IMG/VR virus record: IMGVR_UViG_3300037502_000902
Location: 1-29,677 of that record
Strand: one strand, 5' to 3'
Length of the DNA stretch: 29,677 nt
From: a virus
The notes below the pieces were generated by a model. The model was given only the letters and a program-made list of their open reading frames with translations. It did not search any database and was not told the DNA's origin. The position numbers were made by a program, and so were the translations under genes. Below, piece by piece: positions 1-8,401 of this stretch (position 1 is the first letter of the stretch; every line of letters begins with the position of its first letter).

Positions 1-127
1 TCTTGACGCTTCCGTTTCACTTAACGTTTTATAATTAAGTTCACGTTGCAAAGTATTTAATGCGTCCGCTTGTTCTTTTGCTTTTTCCGCTTCTTCTTTG
101 TCAAACTTGTCATTTACCGCTTGTCTT
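1..127. repeat. Terminal direct repeat, left copy (contig closure)
   Basis: The first 127 bases are identical to 29551-29677. The tape measure reading frame continues in phase through the repeat. The length equals a common assembler k-mer size, so this most likely shows a circular or circularly permuted genome closed by the assembler and not a biological terminal repeat. Unique length is 29,550 bp. Confidence 0.93.
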
Positions 128-1365
128 TCAGCGTTGTAATTTGCTAGTAAAGTGGTCGTGCTCTGTCCGTATTTTTTCGCTAACTGAAACGCTTCTTTAT
201 AGTTTGCGTCAATATCTTCAAGTTCTTGTTTTCGTTCGCTTAGTTGGTTATAACGAAATTTATCTTCTAATTCAGCAATTTTTTCTAAGGCTTCTTTTCG
301 GTCTTCAATTCGTTTTTTATTATTTTCAGCTGCCTTGGTTGTCGATTCAGTTGACGCAGTTGCTTCAATTATTTGAAGTTGGTTATATGAATCCGCAATT
401 GAATTAAAGGCGTCGTTTGCACCTTTGCGTGCTTCGTCTCGTCTTTTCGTGTAATCGTCCAAAACTTGCCCTTTTAATTCAGCGTCAATATTAGCCATTT
501 CAACCTGGTCAATTAAAGCCTGCATTACCTTTTCATTCAACTTTAATTCTTTTTGTAATGACAATTGGTAACGCATTGACGCAAGTAATTTTTGCTTTTC
601 AAGTTCCGTTGTTGTTTTACCTTCGGCTTTTGCTAAATCTATTTTTCTTTGTACTTGCGCTTGTTCATTGTTGAAATTCATTTCACGAACCGCACTAAGT
701 TCTTCACGTCTGCGCATTTCGTTTTTATGTCGTTCTTCTGCGTTGGCTTCACCTTCTTCGGCTGCGCCCTCACCAATACCAAACCACGAAAGAAATTCTT
801 TTATAGCGTCAATTACTATATTTATAACGTCACCAATAAACCCAAAAACCACACCGATAATATCTAGTATAGGCTGAAGTATTCCGAGTGCATTCATTAA
901 GGCGGCGACAGCTCCAACGATTGCGGTAATAGCGATAACCAGTAAAAAGATAGGGTTAGTTAATAACATTATTCCAAACTGAATAAACGTCTTTCCTAAC
1001 GTGGTAACAGTACTTGTTAAACCTTTAATACCGTTTGATATTGTTTCAGGATTTATCGATGTTACAGTTTGTTGAAATATTTTTGCTTTGTCACTTGCTT
1101 CTTCAAAGTCCAAGTTCATTATTGAATCTTTGAGACTTCCAAAAGAGTTGTTTATTTGTTCGAACTTAGAGCCACTTGCAAAGACCGTGATTTGTTCGTT
1201 TGCGTCTCCTATTCTGTCTTTGAGTTCACCCGCTGCGGTTGCGAGTTCTTGCATTCTTTTCGGGTCGGTTGCATTTAGTAACTCGTCACGAACCGCTTTT
1301 AACTCGGCTTTGAGTTCTTTTAAACCACCTACTTGAATTGTTCCAACGTTAATCGTTCCCGCCAT
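1..1365 (-). CDS. Tape measure protein, N-terminal 455 residues (gene split by contig ends)
   Basis: This is the 5' part of the tail tape measure gene, which sets siphovirus tail length and is thought to help DNA enter the cell. It starts at an ATG at 1365 (MAGTINVGTIQ) and is open to base 1. It continues in the same frame at 29550 and ends at 28636, giving 759 residues in all. A strongly hydrophobic stretch spans about residues 125-200 (for example TNPIFLLVIAITAIVGAVAA), typical of tape measure proteins. Long charged coiled-coil sequence follows, including repeats of 77 residues beginning near residues 362, 439 and 516. At about 0.15 nm per residue the predicted tail is roughly 110 nm long (inference). 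The start is preceded by the CTATTAT-N5-ATG late-gene signal. Only a join of the two contig ends gives the real gene. Confidence 0.9.
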   Translation of the reverse strand, partial: MAGTINVGTIQVGGLKELKAELKAVRDELLNATDPKRMQELATAAGELKDRIGDANEQITVFASGSKFEQINNSFGSLKDSIMNLDFEEASDKAKIFQQTVTSINPETISNGIKGLTSTVTTLGKTFIQFGIMLLTNPIFLLVIAITAIVGAVAALMNALGILQPILDIIGVVFGFIGDVINIVIDAIKEFLSWFGIGEGAAEEGEANAEERHKNEMRRREELSAVREMNFNNEQAQVQRKIDLAKAEGKTTTELEKQKLLASMRYQLSLQKELKLNEKVMQALIDQVEMANIDAELKGQVLDDYTKRRDEARKGANDAFNSIADSYNQLQIIEATASTESTTKAAENNKKRIEDRKEALEKIAELEDKFRYNQLSERKQELEDIDANYKEAFQLAKKYGQSTTTLLANYNAERQAVNDKFDKEEAEKAKEQADALNTLQRELNYKTLSETEASR

Positions 1366-1370
1366 AATTT

Positions 1371-1396
1371 ATAATAGTAAAATTTCGTTCGTGTTT
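1371..1396 (-). promoter_or_regulatory. Late-unit two-box motif before the tape measure gene
   Basis: On the minus strand AAACACGAA (1396-1388) is followed after 10 bases by CTATTAT (1377-1371) and after 5 more by the ATG at 1365. The same arrangement occurs before the genes at 5515 and 8369. It could be a phage-specific late promoter or a translation signal. The fixed 5-base distance to ATG favours a role for the second box in initiation of translation or near-leaderless transcription. Confidence 0.4.
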
Positions 1397-4107
1397 TAAA
1401 TGGTTAACCACTCCGTCCCTGAATCTAAAACAGTAACAGCGTCCCATTGTGTTAAAGTAAAAGTTAACGCTCCGTCAATCGTATCACCACCCGTTCCTTG
1501 AACGTCAACATTAAAAGTTGAAACGTTTTTAATATAGTAGGTTTTACCAAAGTTGCCAACTGGCGGCAAAGTAACATCAACTAAAGCTGCACCGTTGGAA
1601 ATTATAAGCGTATCGTCTGCGGTTGCCGTGTAGTCTTGGTCGATAAAAGTTGGGTTGAAAAATATTCCGTAAGGGTTAAAGTTGCTTAACGATTTACCGT
1701 TTATATTGTCTGTCCATATTCCTGAATCCCCTGAACTTACCGATTTGTTATTACCGATAACCACACCTTGAAAACCTTGTTGAATTACGTTACCTTGACC
1801 GAACACTAAAGCGTTACTTCCAAGGCTTATTACATTCGTGTTTTCGTAGTTACTATTTATGATTGGTGTTGTAATATTACCGACCTCGCTAGGTGTTGGA
1901 AAAATAGGTTTGCCCGTTGTGAACCTAGCGTAATCAATTTCAGTATCCACGCTCAACAACTCGACCTTCGTTAACTTTGGATTGTTGCAATCGTAGTCAA
2001 TAATTTTGTTTATATTCCACCAACTGTTATCAATCCGAATCTTGTCGTTTAGTTTTAAAGTAGCGATGTCAGTTTCTCGTAAATCGAATTCAGCGGTTAA
2101 CATTTTACCCGTGTCAATTTGTCCTATTGTTCGTCGCCAGTAAAGGTTAAAGAGGTTATTATTAGTTAAAACGTTTTGTTGGTAAAAGTAATAATCGCAA
2201 ACCCCGAAATTTAAATCAAAGGTTGGAACGTTAGGGTTATCAAAATGAATTATCGACGGATATTGAACGAGGTTAGTTTGTCCCGTTGTTCCGTAGTCGT
2301 AAATGTTAAAAGGGTTGCAAGGAAACATACCACCGTCAAAAAGTATTCTTATGTTCGTCTTTGGCGCAGCTCCCGCAATTAAAGGAACAACAGCATCGAA
2401 AACAGTTTTACCCATCGGTGTGGGACTGAATAGAATTTCTTTTTTGTCAACGTTCTTTACATACTCGTTTTCAAACACGTATTCAACTTGACCGTAAATT
2501 TCATTAGTGGCGTTAAAGTAAGTTGTGTTCGGGCTGTCCTTGTCGTCTTTGTAAGTTAGTATTAAACGCTTTGATGTTATTTCCGGAAGGAACTTTAAAT
2601 CTTGTTCACGGTCTTTTGCTAGTTTATAAGTCCAGTCTTTTTCAAGTCCGGCGTCGTAATAGTCGTCACGGTGTGAAAGAATAAGTTTATTCGGGTTGTC
2701 GGGGTCTATCTCGGTGTAAAGATTGTACATTGTGAAAATCGCCTTAACGAAATCCGATTGTTTTATTTTTTTAGGAACGTAATTGTTTACTATTAGCGTA
2801 CCGCCAAACCCATTAATAGTTGAGCTTGGCAAAATACTCATTGCAATATTGGTAATATCAAGTTGAACGTCAATAGGCACTAAATTGCCACCACCATTTC
2901 TCCACCTTATAATTCCGTTCGTGTTTGTGGGGCTGTAAGCTTGAATTGCCAAACCCGCTTGAACTTGAATAACGTCACCTATATTACAGTTAGAAATTGC
3001 AACGTTAATTGATTTAATAAAAGTTCCGAGGTTAGTAGTTCCGTTCGGTATCGTCGTTCCGTTAACTACAAAAGTGTCGTAAGGATTCGCACCCGAATTA
3101 TATCCTTGATTCGTTGTTAAATTAACCACTGCTATTGTAAGCGAGTACCTATAACGCATATCGTTCGTTGTTCCATACGATTGAACTAAAGTAGCATTTG
3201 CACCCGTTGTGTTTAGTAAGTTAATATCGTATTGACACGCAAAATTAAAGTTTATACTATCACCTGAATTAACAGTAAACGTGTTTGTATAGATACCCGT
3301 CAAAGGGGTGAATAAACCAAATGTGTCTAAGGTCTCAGTCCAGTTTGTTAATTGCTCATAGAATCCTATATTTTCACCCGTTATAGTTTGGTAACCGTCT
3401 ATTGTTACGGCTTGATTTGCTTGAACATTATAAGCGCTAAAATCGAAATTCTCAAGTTCACCGTTATAAGGAATTAACAACTTATCAAAATACGATGCGC
3501 TTAAAGTTGACCAATCGTAACTAAACCCAGCATTCGAAAAGATACGGTCGAAATAAGTCTTCGCGTAAATAGCGGGTTTCATTTCTTTCAGTGGGTAAAA
3601 GTTGTCACCCGAATAAGGCAATAAATATTTATAACCATCAGCAACCGTGTTTGACCAACTTGCAACAATCGTTGAACTATCGTAAGTGTGGTTAAGGTCA
3701 CTAAAGTCCAGGTCAGTTAATTCGTTCGCACCTAGTTCGGTAAAAAAATCCGATTGTGAATCTTTAACCAAAACTTCGTAAGTAACGCTCTGCTCGTAAG
3801 CGTCGTTTGTTTGAACTTTCTTAACCGCGATAAGCTGTAGTGAAGCGTCCTCCATTACGGGTATTCCGTTTTGAATTACACTACATTTTGTAATAGTGTT
3901 TATGTCGAATGTCCCCGCCTCAATATTTACATCGTAATAGTGGTTTAATAAGTCGTGGTTGTTCTTTGTGTCCTCAAGAACTATCGTCTTTGAGAACGCT
4001 CCTTTACGAGTTGACACGTCACGAATGTCACCGACTTGAAAGTTTAACGGGAACGCTGTGTTATCCTTTACGTCAAGGTATCCGTTTTGTAATTGTATTC
4101 TAACCAT
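1396..4107 (-). CDS. Large virion tail/baseplate protein (903 aa)
   Basis: This is a large structural protein, probably at the distal tail, where siphoviruses place the tail hub and receptor-binding proteins. I do not recognise a named family for the N-terminal 650 residues, which are Asn/Thr/Tyr-rich and predicted to be mostly beta. The last 150 residues look like fibre sequence: a Gly/Asn-rich stretch (about 770-800) followed by a beta domain with TLPPVGNFGKTYYIKN and an IDG...TL...WD.VTVL.SGT.W pattern, common at phage fibre tips. It overlaps the preceding tail gene by 8 bases and stops just before the tape measure start. The position between terminase/tail and tape measure genes supports a tail role. 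An adsorption function is inference. Confidence 0.7.
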   Translation of the reverse strand: MVRIQLQNGYLDVKDNTAFPLNFQVGDIRDVSTRKGAFSKTIVLEDTKNNHDLLNHYYDVNIEAGTFDINTITKCSVIQNGIPVMEDASLQLIAVKKVQTNDAYEQSVTYEVLVKDSQSDFFTELGANELTDLDFSDLNHTYDSSTIVASWSNTVADGYKYLLPYSGDNFYPLKEMKPAIYAKTYFDRIFSNAGFSYDWSTLSASYFDKLLIPYNGELENFDFSAYNVQANQAVTIDGYQTITGENIGFYEQLTNWTETLDTFGLFTPLTGIYTNTFTVNSGDSINFNFACQYDINLLNTTGANATLVQSYGTTNDMRYRYSLTIAVVNLTTNQGYNSGANPYDTFVVNGTTIPNGTTNLGTFIKSINVAISNCNIGDVIQVQAGLAIQAYSPTNTNGIIRWRNGGGNLVPIDVQLDITNIAMSILPSSTINGFGGTLIVNNYVPKKIKQSDFVKAIFTMYNLYTEIDPDNPNKLILSHRDDYYDAGLEKDWTYKLAKDREQDLKFLPEITSKRLILTYKDDKDSPNTTYFNATNEIYGQVEYVFENEYVKNVDKKEILFSPTPMGKTVFDAVVPLIAGAAPKTNIRILFDGGMFPCNPFNIYDYGTTGQTNLVQYPSIIHFDNPNVPTFDLNFGVCDYYFYQQNVLTNNNLFNLYWRRTIGQIDTGKMLTAEFDLRETDIATLKLNDKIRIDNSWWNINKIIDYDCNNPKLTKVELLSVDTEIDYARFTTGKPIFPTPSEVGNITTPIINSNYENTNVISLGSNALVFGQGNVIQQGFQGVVIGNNKSVSSGDSGIWTDNINGKSLSNFNPYGIFFNPTFIDQDYTATADDTLIISNGAALVDVTLPPVGNFGKTYYIKNVSTFNVDVQGTGGDTIDGALTFTLTQWDAVTVLDSGTEWLTI

Positions 4108-5515
4108 TTATTGCGTCTTGGTTTGAAAGCATCACACTAATTGAATGCTTAATTAAATTCTTGTTCTTTTGCCTTGCGACCTCAAACGATGTTTCATTAA
4201 TCACGCAAGCGAAGTAACGACCGTTAATTTTAATATATGTTTCGGGTGAAGTCATTAATTCTTGGAAGTAATTATCCATTTCAACACTTAACCAATTGGT
4301 GTTTAATTGAATCGTCTTTGTGACCGTTGGATTTATTACTCGCGTTCCCTTTTCGTCGGGTGAATATGTCCACATACCCGAATCAGTAAATCCAGTAACG
4401 TCTTGTTTATAGGTCTGCTTATTAACGTCGCCTTGTTCGTATGCACGTAACTGAAAAGCAAAAGAACCGAATGAACCTAACCTATCCAAGAAAGCAATTT
4501 CGAACGGTTCGATTTTACAACGTGTGTCTAAGTATATTTTGTGTATTTGAGAATGGTCGTTATAACTTGCATCCGTGTAAACAAAAGAATAATATGTTGT
4601 TGTTGGTTTGATGAGCGGAGGTGTTCCAACCAAAGTTGTTAACGTTCCGTAATTATTTGCACCAACCCCTACTTGAGTTATTAAAGCGTTGTCGGTTATC
4701 GGCTTTGCTAATATATCACCATCCGAGTTTCCAAACACAATAAAACCAGTCGTTACAAAGTTGTTCATTATATTAACCCACAAATCTTGTTCAGGTGTAA
4801 TCTTGAATCCTGTGGTTGGTATATTGGTTAATAAGCTGTCGTTAGGGTCGTCAAGTATAAAATTGTTTTCGCTGTAAGTTCTAAAGCCACTCCAAGAAAT
4901 AGCACCGTTAAACACGTATTTGTCTAAAGCGGTTTCAATATCTCGAGTAACCGTCTTTCGGTTGTCGGCATAACTTACGCTTCCGTTATCAGTTGGATTC
5001 AGCACATTAGCGAAAAGAGCATTTATTGTGAAGTTCGTTGTTCCACTTACTGCAATGACCGTCCAAAGTCCACTTATTGCCGTGTTAGCAATACCCGCAT
5101 TTAAAATAATTTGGTCGCCTACAACAAACGTGTGCGCAACAGTTGGCGTTATTTGAACGTTGCCGCCGTTATTAACTAAGTTAGCCGTGTACGTATACGA
5201 GGTAACAAACTCTTCGCCAACCTTTAAATCGTATTTATAATAACTATTCGTTGCTGGGTCACTTTCACTCAAGTTTGGGTCGAAGTCAAACGTCACTTTG
5301 TTTTGTAATAACTTGCTCAAGTCTATTTCACCATAGCCGTCCCCGTATCTTGGGAACACTCTATATTCAGCTATCTTGTTTGAAGTCCCACTTTCGTAAA
5401 CATCAAAGATGTATTTAAACCCTAGATTGTTTTTGTTTGTTGAGTTGTACAAGAACTTAATCGGGTTGTAAGCGGGTGTCCTGTCGTAAGGTTCGTTTAT
5501 TGTTGTTATTGCCAT
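4100..5515 (-). CDS. Virion tail protein (471 aa), possible distal tail component
   Basis: This is a structural protein of unrecognised family, rich in Thr, Asn, Tyr and Phe with beta-type periodicity. Residues 110-180 look like a small beta insertion (TYTANLVNNGGNVQITPTV followed by VGDQIILNAG and a WTVIAVSGTTNFTI pattern), as in immunoglobulin-like modules of phage tail proteins. It begins with ATG at 5515, five bases after a CTATTAT box, and is the first gene after the large terminase, so it probably opens a late transcription unit. The 3' end overlaps the 903-residue protein by 8 bases. A distal tail or baseplate role is inferred from position next to the tape measure and fibre-like protein. 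Confidence 0.65.
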   Translation of the reverse strand: MAITTINEPYDRTPAYNPIKFLYNSTNKNNLGFKYIFDVYESGTSNKIAEYRVFPRYGDGYGEIDLSKLLQNKVTFDFDPNLSESDPATNSYYKYDLKVGEEFVTSYTYTANLVNNGGNVQITPTVAHTFVVGDQIILNAGIANTAISGLWTVIAVSGTTNFTINALFANVLNPTDNGSVSYADNRKTVTRDIETALDKYVFNGAISWSGFRTYSENNFILDDPNDSLLTNIPTTGFKITPEQDLWVNIMNNFVTTGFIVFGNSDGDILAKPITDNALITQVGVGANNYGTLTTLVGTPPLIKPTTTYYSFVYTDASYNDHSQIHKIYLDTRCKIEPFEIAFLDRLGSFGSFAFQLRAYEQGDVNKQTYKQDVTGFTDSGMWTYSPDEKGTRVINPTVTKTIQLNTNWLSVEMDNYFQELMTSPETYIKINGRYFACVINETSFEVARQKNKNLIKHSISVMLSNQDAING

Positions 5516-5520
5516 ATCTT

Positions 5521-5546
5521 ATAATAGTAAATAAGGTTTCGTGTTT
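5521..5546 (-). promoter_or_regulatory. Late-unit two-box motif before the 471-aa tail gene
   Basis: AAACACGAA (5546-5538), 10 bases, CTATTAT (5527-5521), 5 bases, ATG at 5515. The first box begins directly at the terminase stop codon (TAA followed by AACACGAA). Confidence 0.4.
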
Positions 5547-6697
5547 TAGAACGCGATGTAACTGTCCTCGGTAAAATACATTTCTTTAATAAACATAACC
5601 GCATACCTCACGGCATCCATTGCATCGTCGTATAGTTTAACGGGTTGGTCTGTTATTGTGTCGCCGATTTTTTTCCACTTGTAGTTCTCATATTCCTTCT
5701 TTAGGTTCTCGTCTTGCTTACACCACACCTTAAAAGTTTTAACGGCGTTTATTCCTGACTGGACGTTCTTGTTTGCGTTGTTCACGTTAAACCCAGCATT
5801 TTGCATTTCGGCTATTATTTCAGGTCTTGAGTAGTCCGCTAGTATGTCAACGTTTTGTTCAATGTTTAGTTGTTTAAAACGTTCGATTAATTCGCTCGTT
5901 GTTAAATAGGATTCGTATAGAACTGGCTCGATGTAAATATCACCTTCGCACCAATAGACACGCATTAAGGCCGTCGGGTGGTTATAACCGAAGTCCAACC
6001 CGTAAACGTAATTTCTAAATCGTTCAGGCTTTTGAGTTATAAACTCCCAAGTGTTAAAAATGTTTGTCTTGCTAATTGCCTTTTCACCTAAAGCATAGAT
6101 TTGATATAACGCCTCATCTGTCCGTGCAAGGTCTTCGATTTGTCTTATAATACTTTCGGGTAAAAACGGGTTATCTTTGTACGTGGATTTGATTAAAACA
6201 CTTTCGTCTTTTGGAAGTTCGTACAACCAAGAACTTGAGTCCGACGGGTTATAGTCGAAAATCATTTTAGTCTCGGTTCTCATATTGAGCTGCTGAAAAT
6301 CTTCGAACCATAACTCATTTGCTTCGTTACACCAACCGATGTCACGTTTACGACCTCTAACCTTTTGTTCATCGTCTACTGAGAAGAACTCAACTATTGA
6401 ACCGTTGGCAAAGCGGTAAATGTTTTCTGACATATTGTGCGAACTCTTTTCGTAAAGCTCCAAGTCTTTAAGAACCTCGAAGAAGTCACGCATCACCGTA
6501 GCCCTCAAAGCTGGGAAGGTCTTTCGAACTATCGACACTACCTTGTTCGGATTTTGTAGACAATAGACTATTAACACCTGACAAAGTGAGTAAGTCTTGG
6601 AACTACGTGAGCCGCCTTGGTTAATTATAAACCTTATTGACGGGTCTTGTAACGCGTCGAAGTTTTCCTCAAATATTTTAGTTGCCTGAATTTCCAT
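5546..6697 (-). CDS. terL: Terminase large subunit
   Basis: This is the packaging motor ATPase and headful nuclease that loads DNA into proheads. The 383 residues match the short Terminase_3/PBSX-type class. Walker A is GGSRSSKT (about 28-35). The Walker B-like segment is DIGWCNEAN (about 119-127), and a coupling-type segment with FDYNPSD follows. The RNase H-like nuclease shows YGLDFGYNHPTA (about 232-243), ADYSRPE (about 287-293) and the C-terminal DDAMDAVRYA (about 357-366), which together give the metal-binding Asp set. The start ATG overlaps the stop of the 76-residue gene upstream. All catalytic parts are visible, so this call is firm. Confidence 0.95.
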   Translation of the reverse strand: MEIQATKIFEENFDALQDPSIRFIINQGGSRSSKTYSLCQVLIVYCLQNPNKVVSIVRKTFPALRATVMRDFFEVLKDLELYEKSSHNMSENIYRFANGSIVEFFSVDDEQKVRGRKRDIGWCNEANELWFEDFQQLNMRTETKMIFDYNPSDSSSWLYELPKDESVLIKSTYKDNPFLPESIIRQIEDLARTDEALYQIYALGEKAISKTNIFNTWEFITQKPERFRNYVYGLDFGYNHPTALMRVYWCEGDIYIEPVLYESYLTTSELIERFKQLNIEQNVDILADYSRPEIIAEMQNAGFNVNNANKNVQSGINAVKTFKVWCKQDENLKKEYENYKWKKIGDTITDQPVKLYDDAMDAVRYAVMFIKEMYFTEDSYIAF

Positions 6698-6927
6698 TAC
6701 ATATCCCTAACGATACCCAAAATTTTATATTTTAAAATCTCAAGTTCGTCATCATTCCAAATGCAAGTATATTTTTGTTGTTCGCCAAAACTAACATCAA
6801 GCGGTATACTTGTTTGAAGTATTTGTTGTAACGACATTAATTTATCCATTGCCAATCTTGTAGGCATTTGTTCAATCTCTTTTATAGTTTTTTGCTCGTT
6901 TAACAACTGTTCTTTCGTTTTAGCCAT
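6697..6927 (-). CDS. Small protein between terminase subunits (76 aa)
   Basis: I do not recognise the family. It is a short helical protein with a charged N-terminus and a C-terminal WNDDELEILKYKI segment. It overlaps the small terminase gene by 8 bases and the large terminase gene by one base, so it is made with both and may have a packaging role (inference from position only). Confidence 0.7.
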   Translation of the reverse strand: MAKTKEQLLNEQKTIKEIEQMPTRLAMDKLMSLQQILQTSIPLDVSFGEQQKYTCIWNDDELEILKYKILGIVRDM

Positions 6928-7339
6928 TTTGATTATTCCTTACGATGTTTACTTTGATTTCGTTTATCTCTTTGCCGTTTGTGGTTACGTCCGTCTTTTC
7001 GGTTAGTCCGTTTAACCTAGCAACTATGTTCTGTTGATACTGACCAACTAAAGCACCTTCGATTTGGTCTTGTCGGATTTCTTCTTTAATGCACGTAACG
7101 ATACTTACATACTCTGAATACTCACCGCCCACGTTATAGAAATATCTGTTTATATCGTTTCCTTTTCTGTTGCAATACGTTTTGAATCCGTCTATTGTTA
7201 ACGGTGGAATATGTTCTTCGTATAGTACGCCTTTATTGGTTGCTTTTGGGACTGCTCTTACTCTATTCTTTGTTTCCTTATAGTAGTCTTCGAATAGTTC
7301 CCATAGTTGCTGTGGTGTTTCTATGTACTTTGGTTTCAT
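6920..7339 (-). CDS. terS: Terminase small subunit
   Basis: This is the DNA-recognition subunit of the packaging machine. At 139 residues it resembles the P22 gp3-like small terminases of Bacteroidota phages. The N-terminus has PQQLWELFEDYYKETK; the middle has IDGFKTYCNRKG, which looks like a winged-helix or HTH region; and the C-terminal half has EEIRQDQIEGALVGQYQQNI with GLTEKTDV, the usual transition to the oligomerisation tail. It lies two genes upstream of the large subunit, the normal order. An AAACACGAA box sits about 7 bases before its ATG. Confidence 0.85.
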   Translation of the reverse strand: MKPKYIETPQQLWELFEDYYKETKNRVRAVPKATNKGVLYEEHIPPLTIDGFKTYCNRKGNDINRYFYNVGGEYSEYVSIVTCIKEEIRQDQIEGALVGQYQQNIVARLNGLTEKTDVTTNGKEINEIKVNIVRNNQNG

Positions 7340-7345
7340 CTTATG

Positions 7346-7354
7346 TTCGTGTTT
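7346..7354 (-). promoter_or_regulatory. AAACACGAA box before the small terminase gene
   Basis: This is a single copy of the first box of the late motif, between the stop of the 155-residue gene and the ATG at 7339. The CTATTAT box is missing here, so this copy is weaker evidence. Confidence 0.25.
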
Positions 7355-7822
7355 TTATAGTTCTCCTAATTGTTTTAATTTACTTTCTGACCATCTTTTA
7401 CCAGCAAGACCACCCCATAATAAATAAGATATGTAACCGCAGCTTTTCGTATCGCCTTTTTGATAGTACACTTCAGCACGGCTTAAATAACTGTACATTC
7501 TTTTCACGGTCTCAACGGTTATCTTTTGCTTTTGTGCTAATTGCTGCGCTCTAACTTTACCGACTTGGGTTGCGCACTTGTTATTGACTTTCTCATTTAA
7601 TTCTATTCCGCGCTTTGCGTTGTTTGAAACTGCGTCGGGGTAATCATTGAAGCTTTCCGCAAAGTATTCTTTTATCTTGTCTTGGGCGGTTAGTCTTTCG
7701 CTGTCCCAAATAGCCTCGCAATATGCGATACGTTGTTCTTGGTTTGGGTATTCGTCTTTTGCTTCCGACATACAACGGTTTAAATAAGCATTCTTTGTTT
7801 CTTCGGGTTTAGGTATTGGCAT
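7355..7822 (-). CDS. Conserved phage protein with head-gene-associated domain (155 aa)
   Basis: The protein has two parts. The N-terminal 50 residues (PKPEETKNAYLNRCM ... YPNQEQRIAYCEAIW) form a short motif also seen in phage head proteins of Bacteroidota. The C-terminal hundred (DYPDAVSNNAKRGIELNEK, then CATQVGKVRAQQLAQ, MYSYLSRAEVYY and SCGYISYLLWGGLAGKRW) resembles a domain that I recall fused to prohead proteases and portals in other phages. Its biochemical role is not known to me. Here it is a separate gene just before the small terminase, which fits a packaging or head role. It overlaps the upstream gene by 14 bases. Confidence 0.7.
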   Translation of the reverse strand: MPIPKPEETKNAYLNRCMSEAKDEYPNQEQRIAYCEAIWDSERLTAQDKIKEYFAESFNDYPDAVSNNAKRGIELNEKVNNKCATQVGKVRAQQLAQKQKITVETVKRMYSYLSRAEVYYQKGDTKSCGYISYLLWGGLAGKRWSESKLKQLGEL

Positions 7823-8012
7823 TTTCTTTATATTTTTTAAAGTGGTTTAAGAATTCATCTTCGTCTATTTCTTCTATTGCTAGGTAATGGTCTTGACTTG
7901 TTAGGTAACTTACAAAGTGATATCCGTTTTTTCGCATTGCGTCTTCTATTGTTTCGGCAATTGATAACATCTTTTCCCCAGTGTCTATGATAAAGAATCT
8001 ATTTTTTTCCAT
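7809..8012 (-). CDS. Hypothetical protein (67 aa)
   Basis: The family is not recognised. It is a small acidic protein with alternating strand/helix pattern (FFIIDTGEKMLSI, then a helix, then HYLAIEEIDEDEF). It overlaps both neighbours by 14 bases and so belongs to the packaging operon. Confidence 0.65.
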   Translation of the reverse strand: MEKNRFFIIDTGEKMLSIAETIEDAMRKNGYHFVSYLTSQDHYLAIEEIDEDEFLNHFKKYKENANT

Positions 8013-8232
8013 TGGTTCGTCTTTTTCTAGGTTTCTTTGGCTTAACTACCTCTTCGACTGGTTGCGGTTCTTTAATTACCTCAAATATAAAACTAAAGCC
8101 GTATTTCTTTAGCTGCGGAATCTGCTCTGGTTTAATTCTATCAACTTCGATAGTTCTTACTCCAAGTATTGGGTCTGTAATGCTTACAACACAACCTTTA
8201 TACTCCGCTTTTATTTGTTCATTTTGTGCCAT
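7999..8232 (-). CDS. Hypothetical protein with basic tail (77 aa)
   Basis: The family is not recognised. The first 55 residues look like a compact beta domain (YKGCVVSITDPILGVRTIEV). The end is Pro/Lys/Arg-rich (KPKKPRKRRTNGKK), a tail that could bind nucleic acid or acidic partners. It overlaps the upstream membrane peptide gene by 22 bases and the next gene by 14. Confidence 0.65.
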   Translation of the reverse strand: MAQNEQIKAEYKGCVVSITDPILGVRTIEVDRIKPEQIPQLKKYGFSFIFEVIKEPQPVEEVVKPKKPRKRRTNGKK

Positions 8233-8369
8233 TCGTTTAAAAATAAGTAAGTAATGTAAGAAATTAAAGCCACAGCTCCAAATTTATTCGTCAAATCTGA
8301 GTCGTTGAATAAACCAACTGCGAAGCCTACCGTACTAATTAAGGTAATTAAGCTAATAAAGTCTTTCAT
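8211..8369 (-). CDS. Small membrane protein, MKD type (52 aa)
   Basis: The ATG at 8369 gives MKDFISLITLISTVGFAVGL, a hydrophobic segment, then a polar turn (NDSDLTNK) and a second hydrophobic segment, ending in a basic tail; two membrane passes are likely. It fills the gap between the sigma-like gene and the 77-residue gene, starts five bases after a CTATTAT box, and its 3' end overlaps the next gene. Two other tiny genes in the genome also start MKD followed by a membrane segment. Function unknown; a holin-like or anti-host membrane role is only a guess. Confidence 0.65.
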   Translation of the reverse strand: MKDFISLITLISTVGFAVGLFNDSDLTNKFGAVALISYITYLFLNEWHKMNK

Positions 8370-8374
8370 AATTG

Positions 8375-8401
8375 ATAATAGATTTAATTGAGTTCGTGTT
8401 T
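8375..8401 (-). promoter_or_regulatory. Late-unit two-box motif before the packaging operon
   Basis: AAACACGAA (8401-8393), 11 bases, CTATTAT (8381-8375), 5 bases, ATG at 8369. The first box lies inside the last codons of the sigma-like gene. This is the third copy of the arrangement seen at 1371-1396 and 5521-5546. Confidence 0.4.

Noticed and set aside
60-407. Plus-strand reading frame of 115 residues
   Set aside because: It is a shadow of the tape measure gene: low-complexity Leu/Phe-rich product from the antisense of coiled-coil codons.
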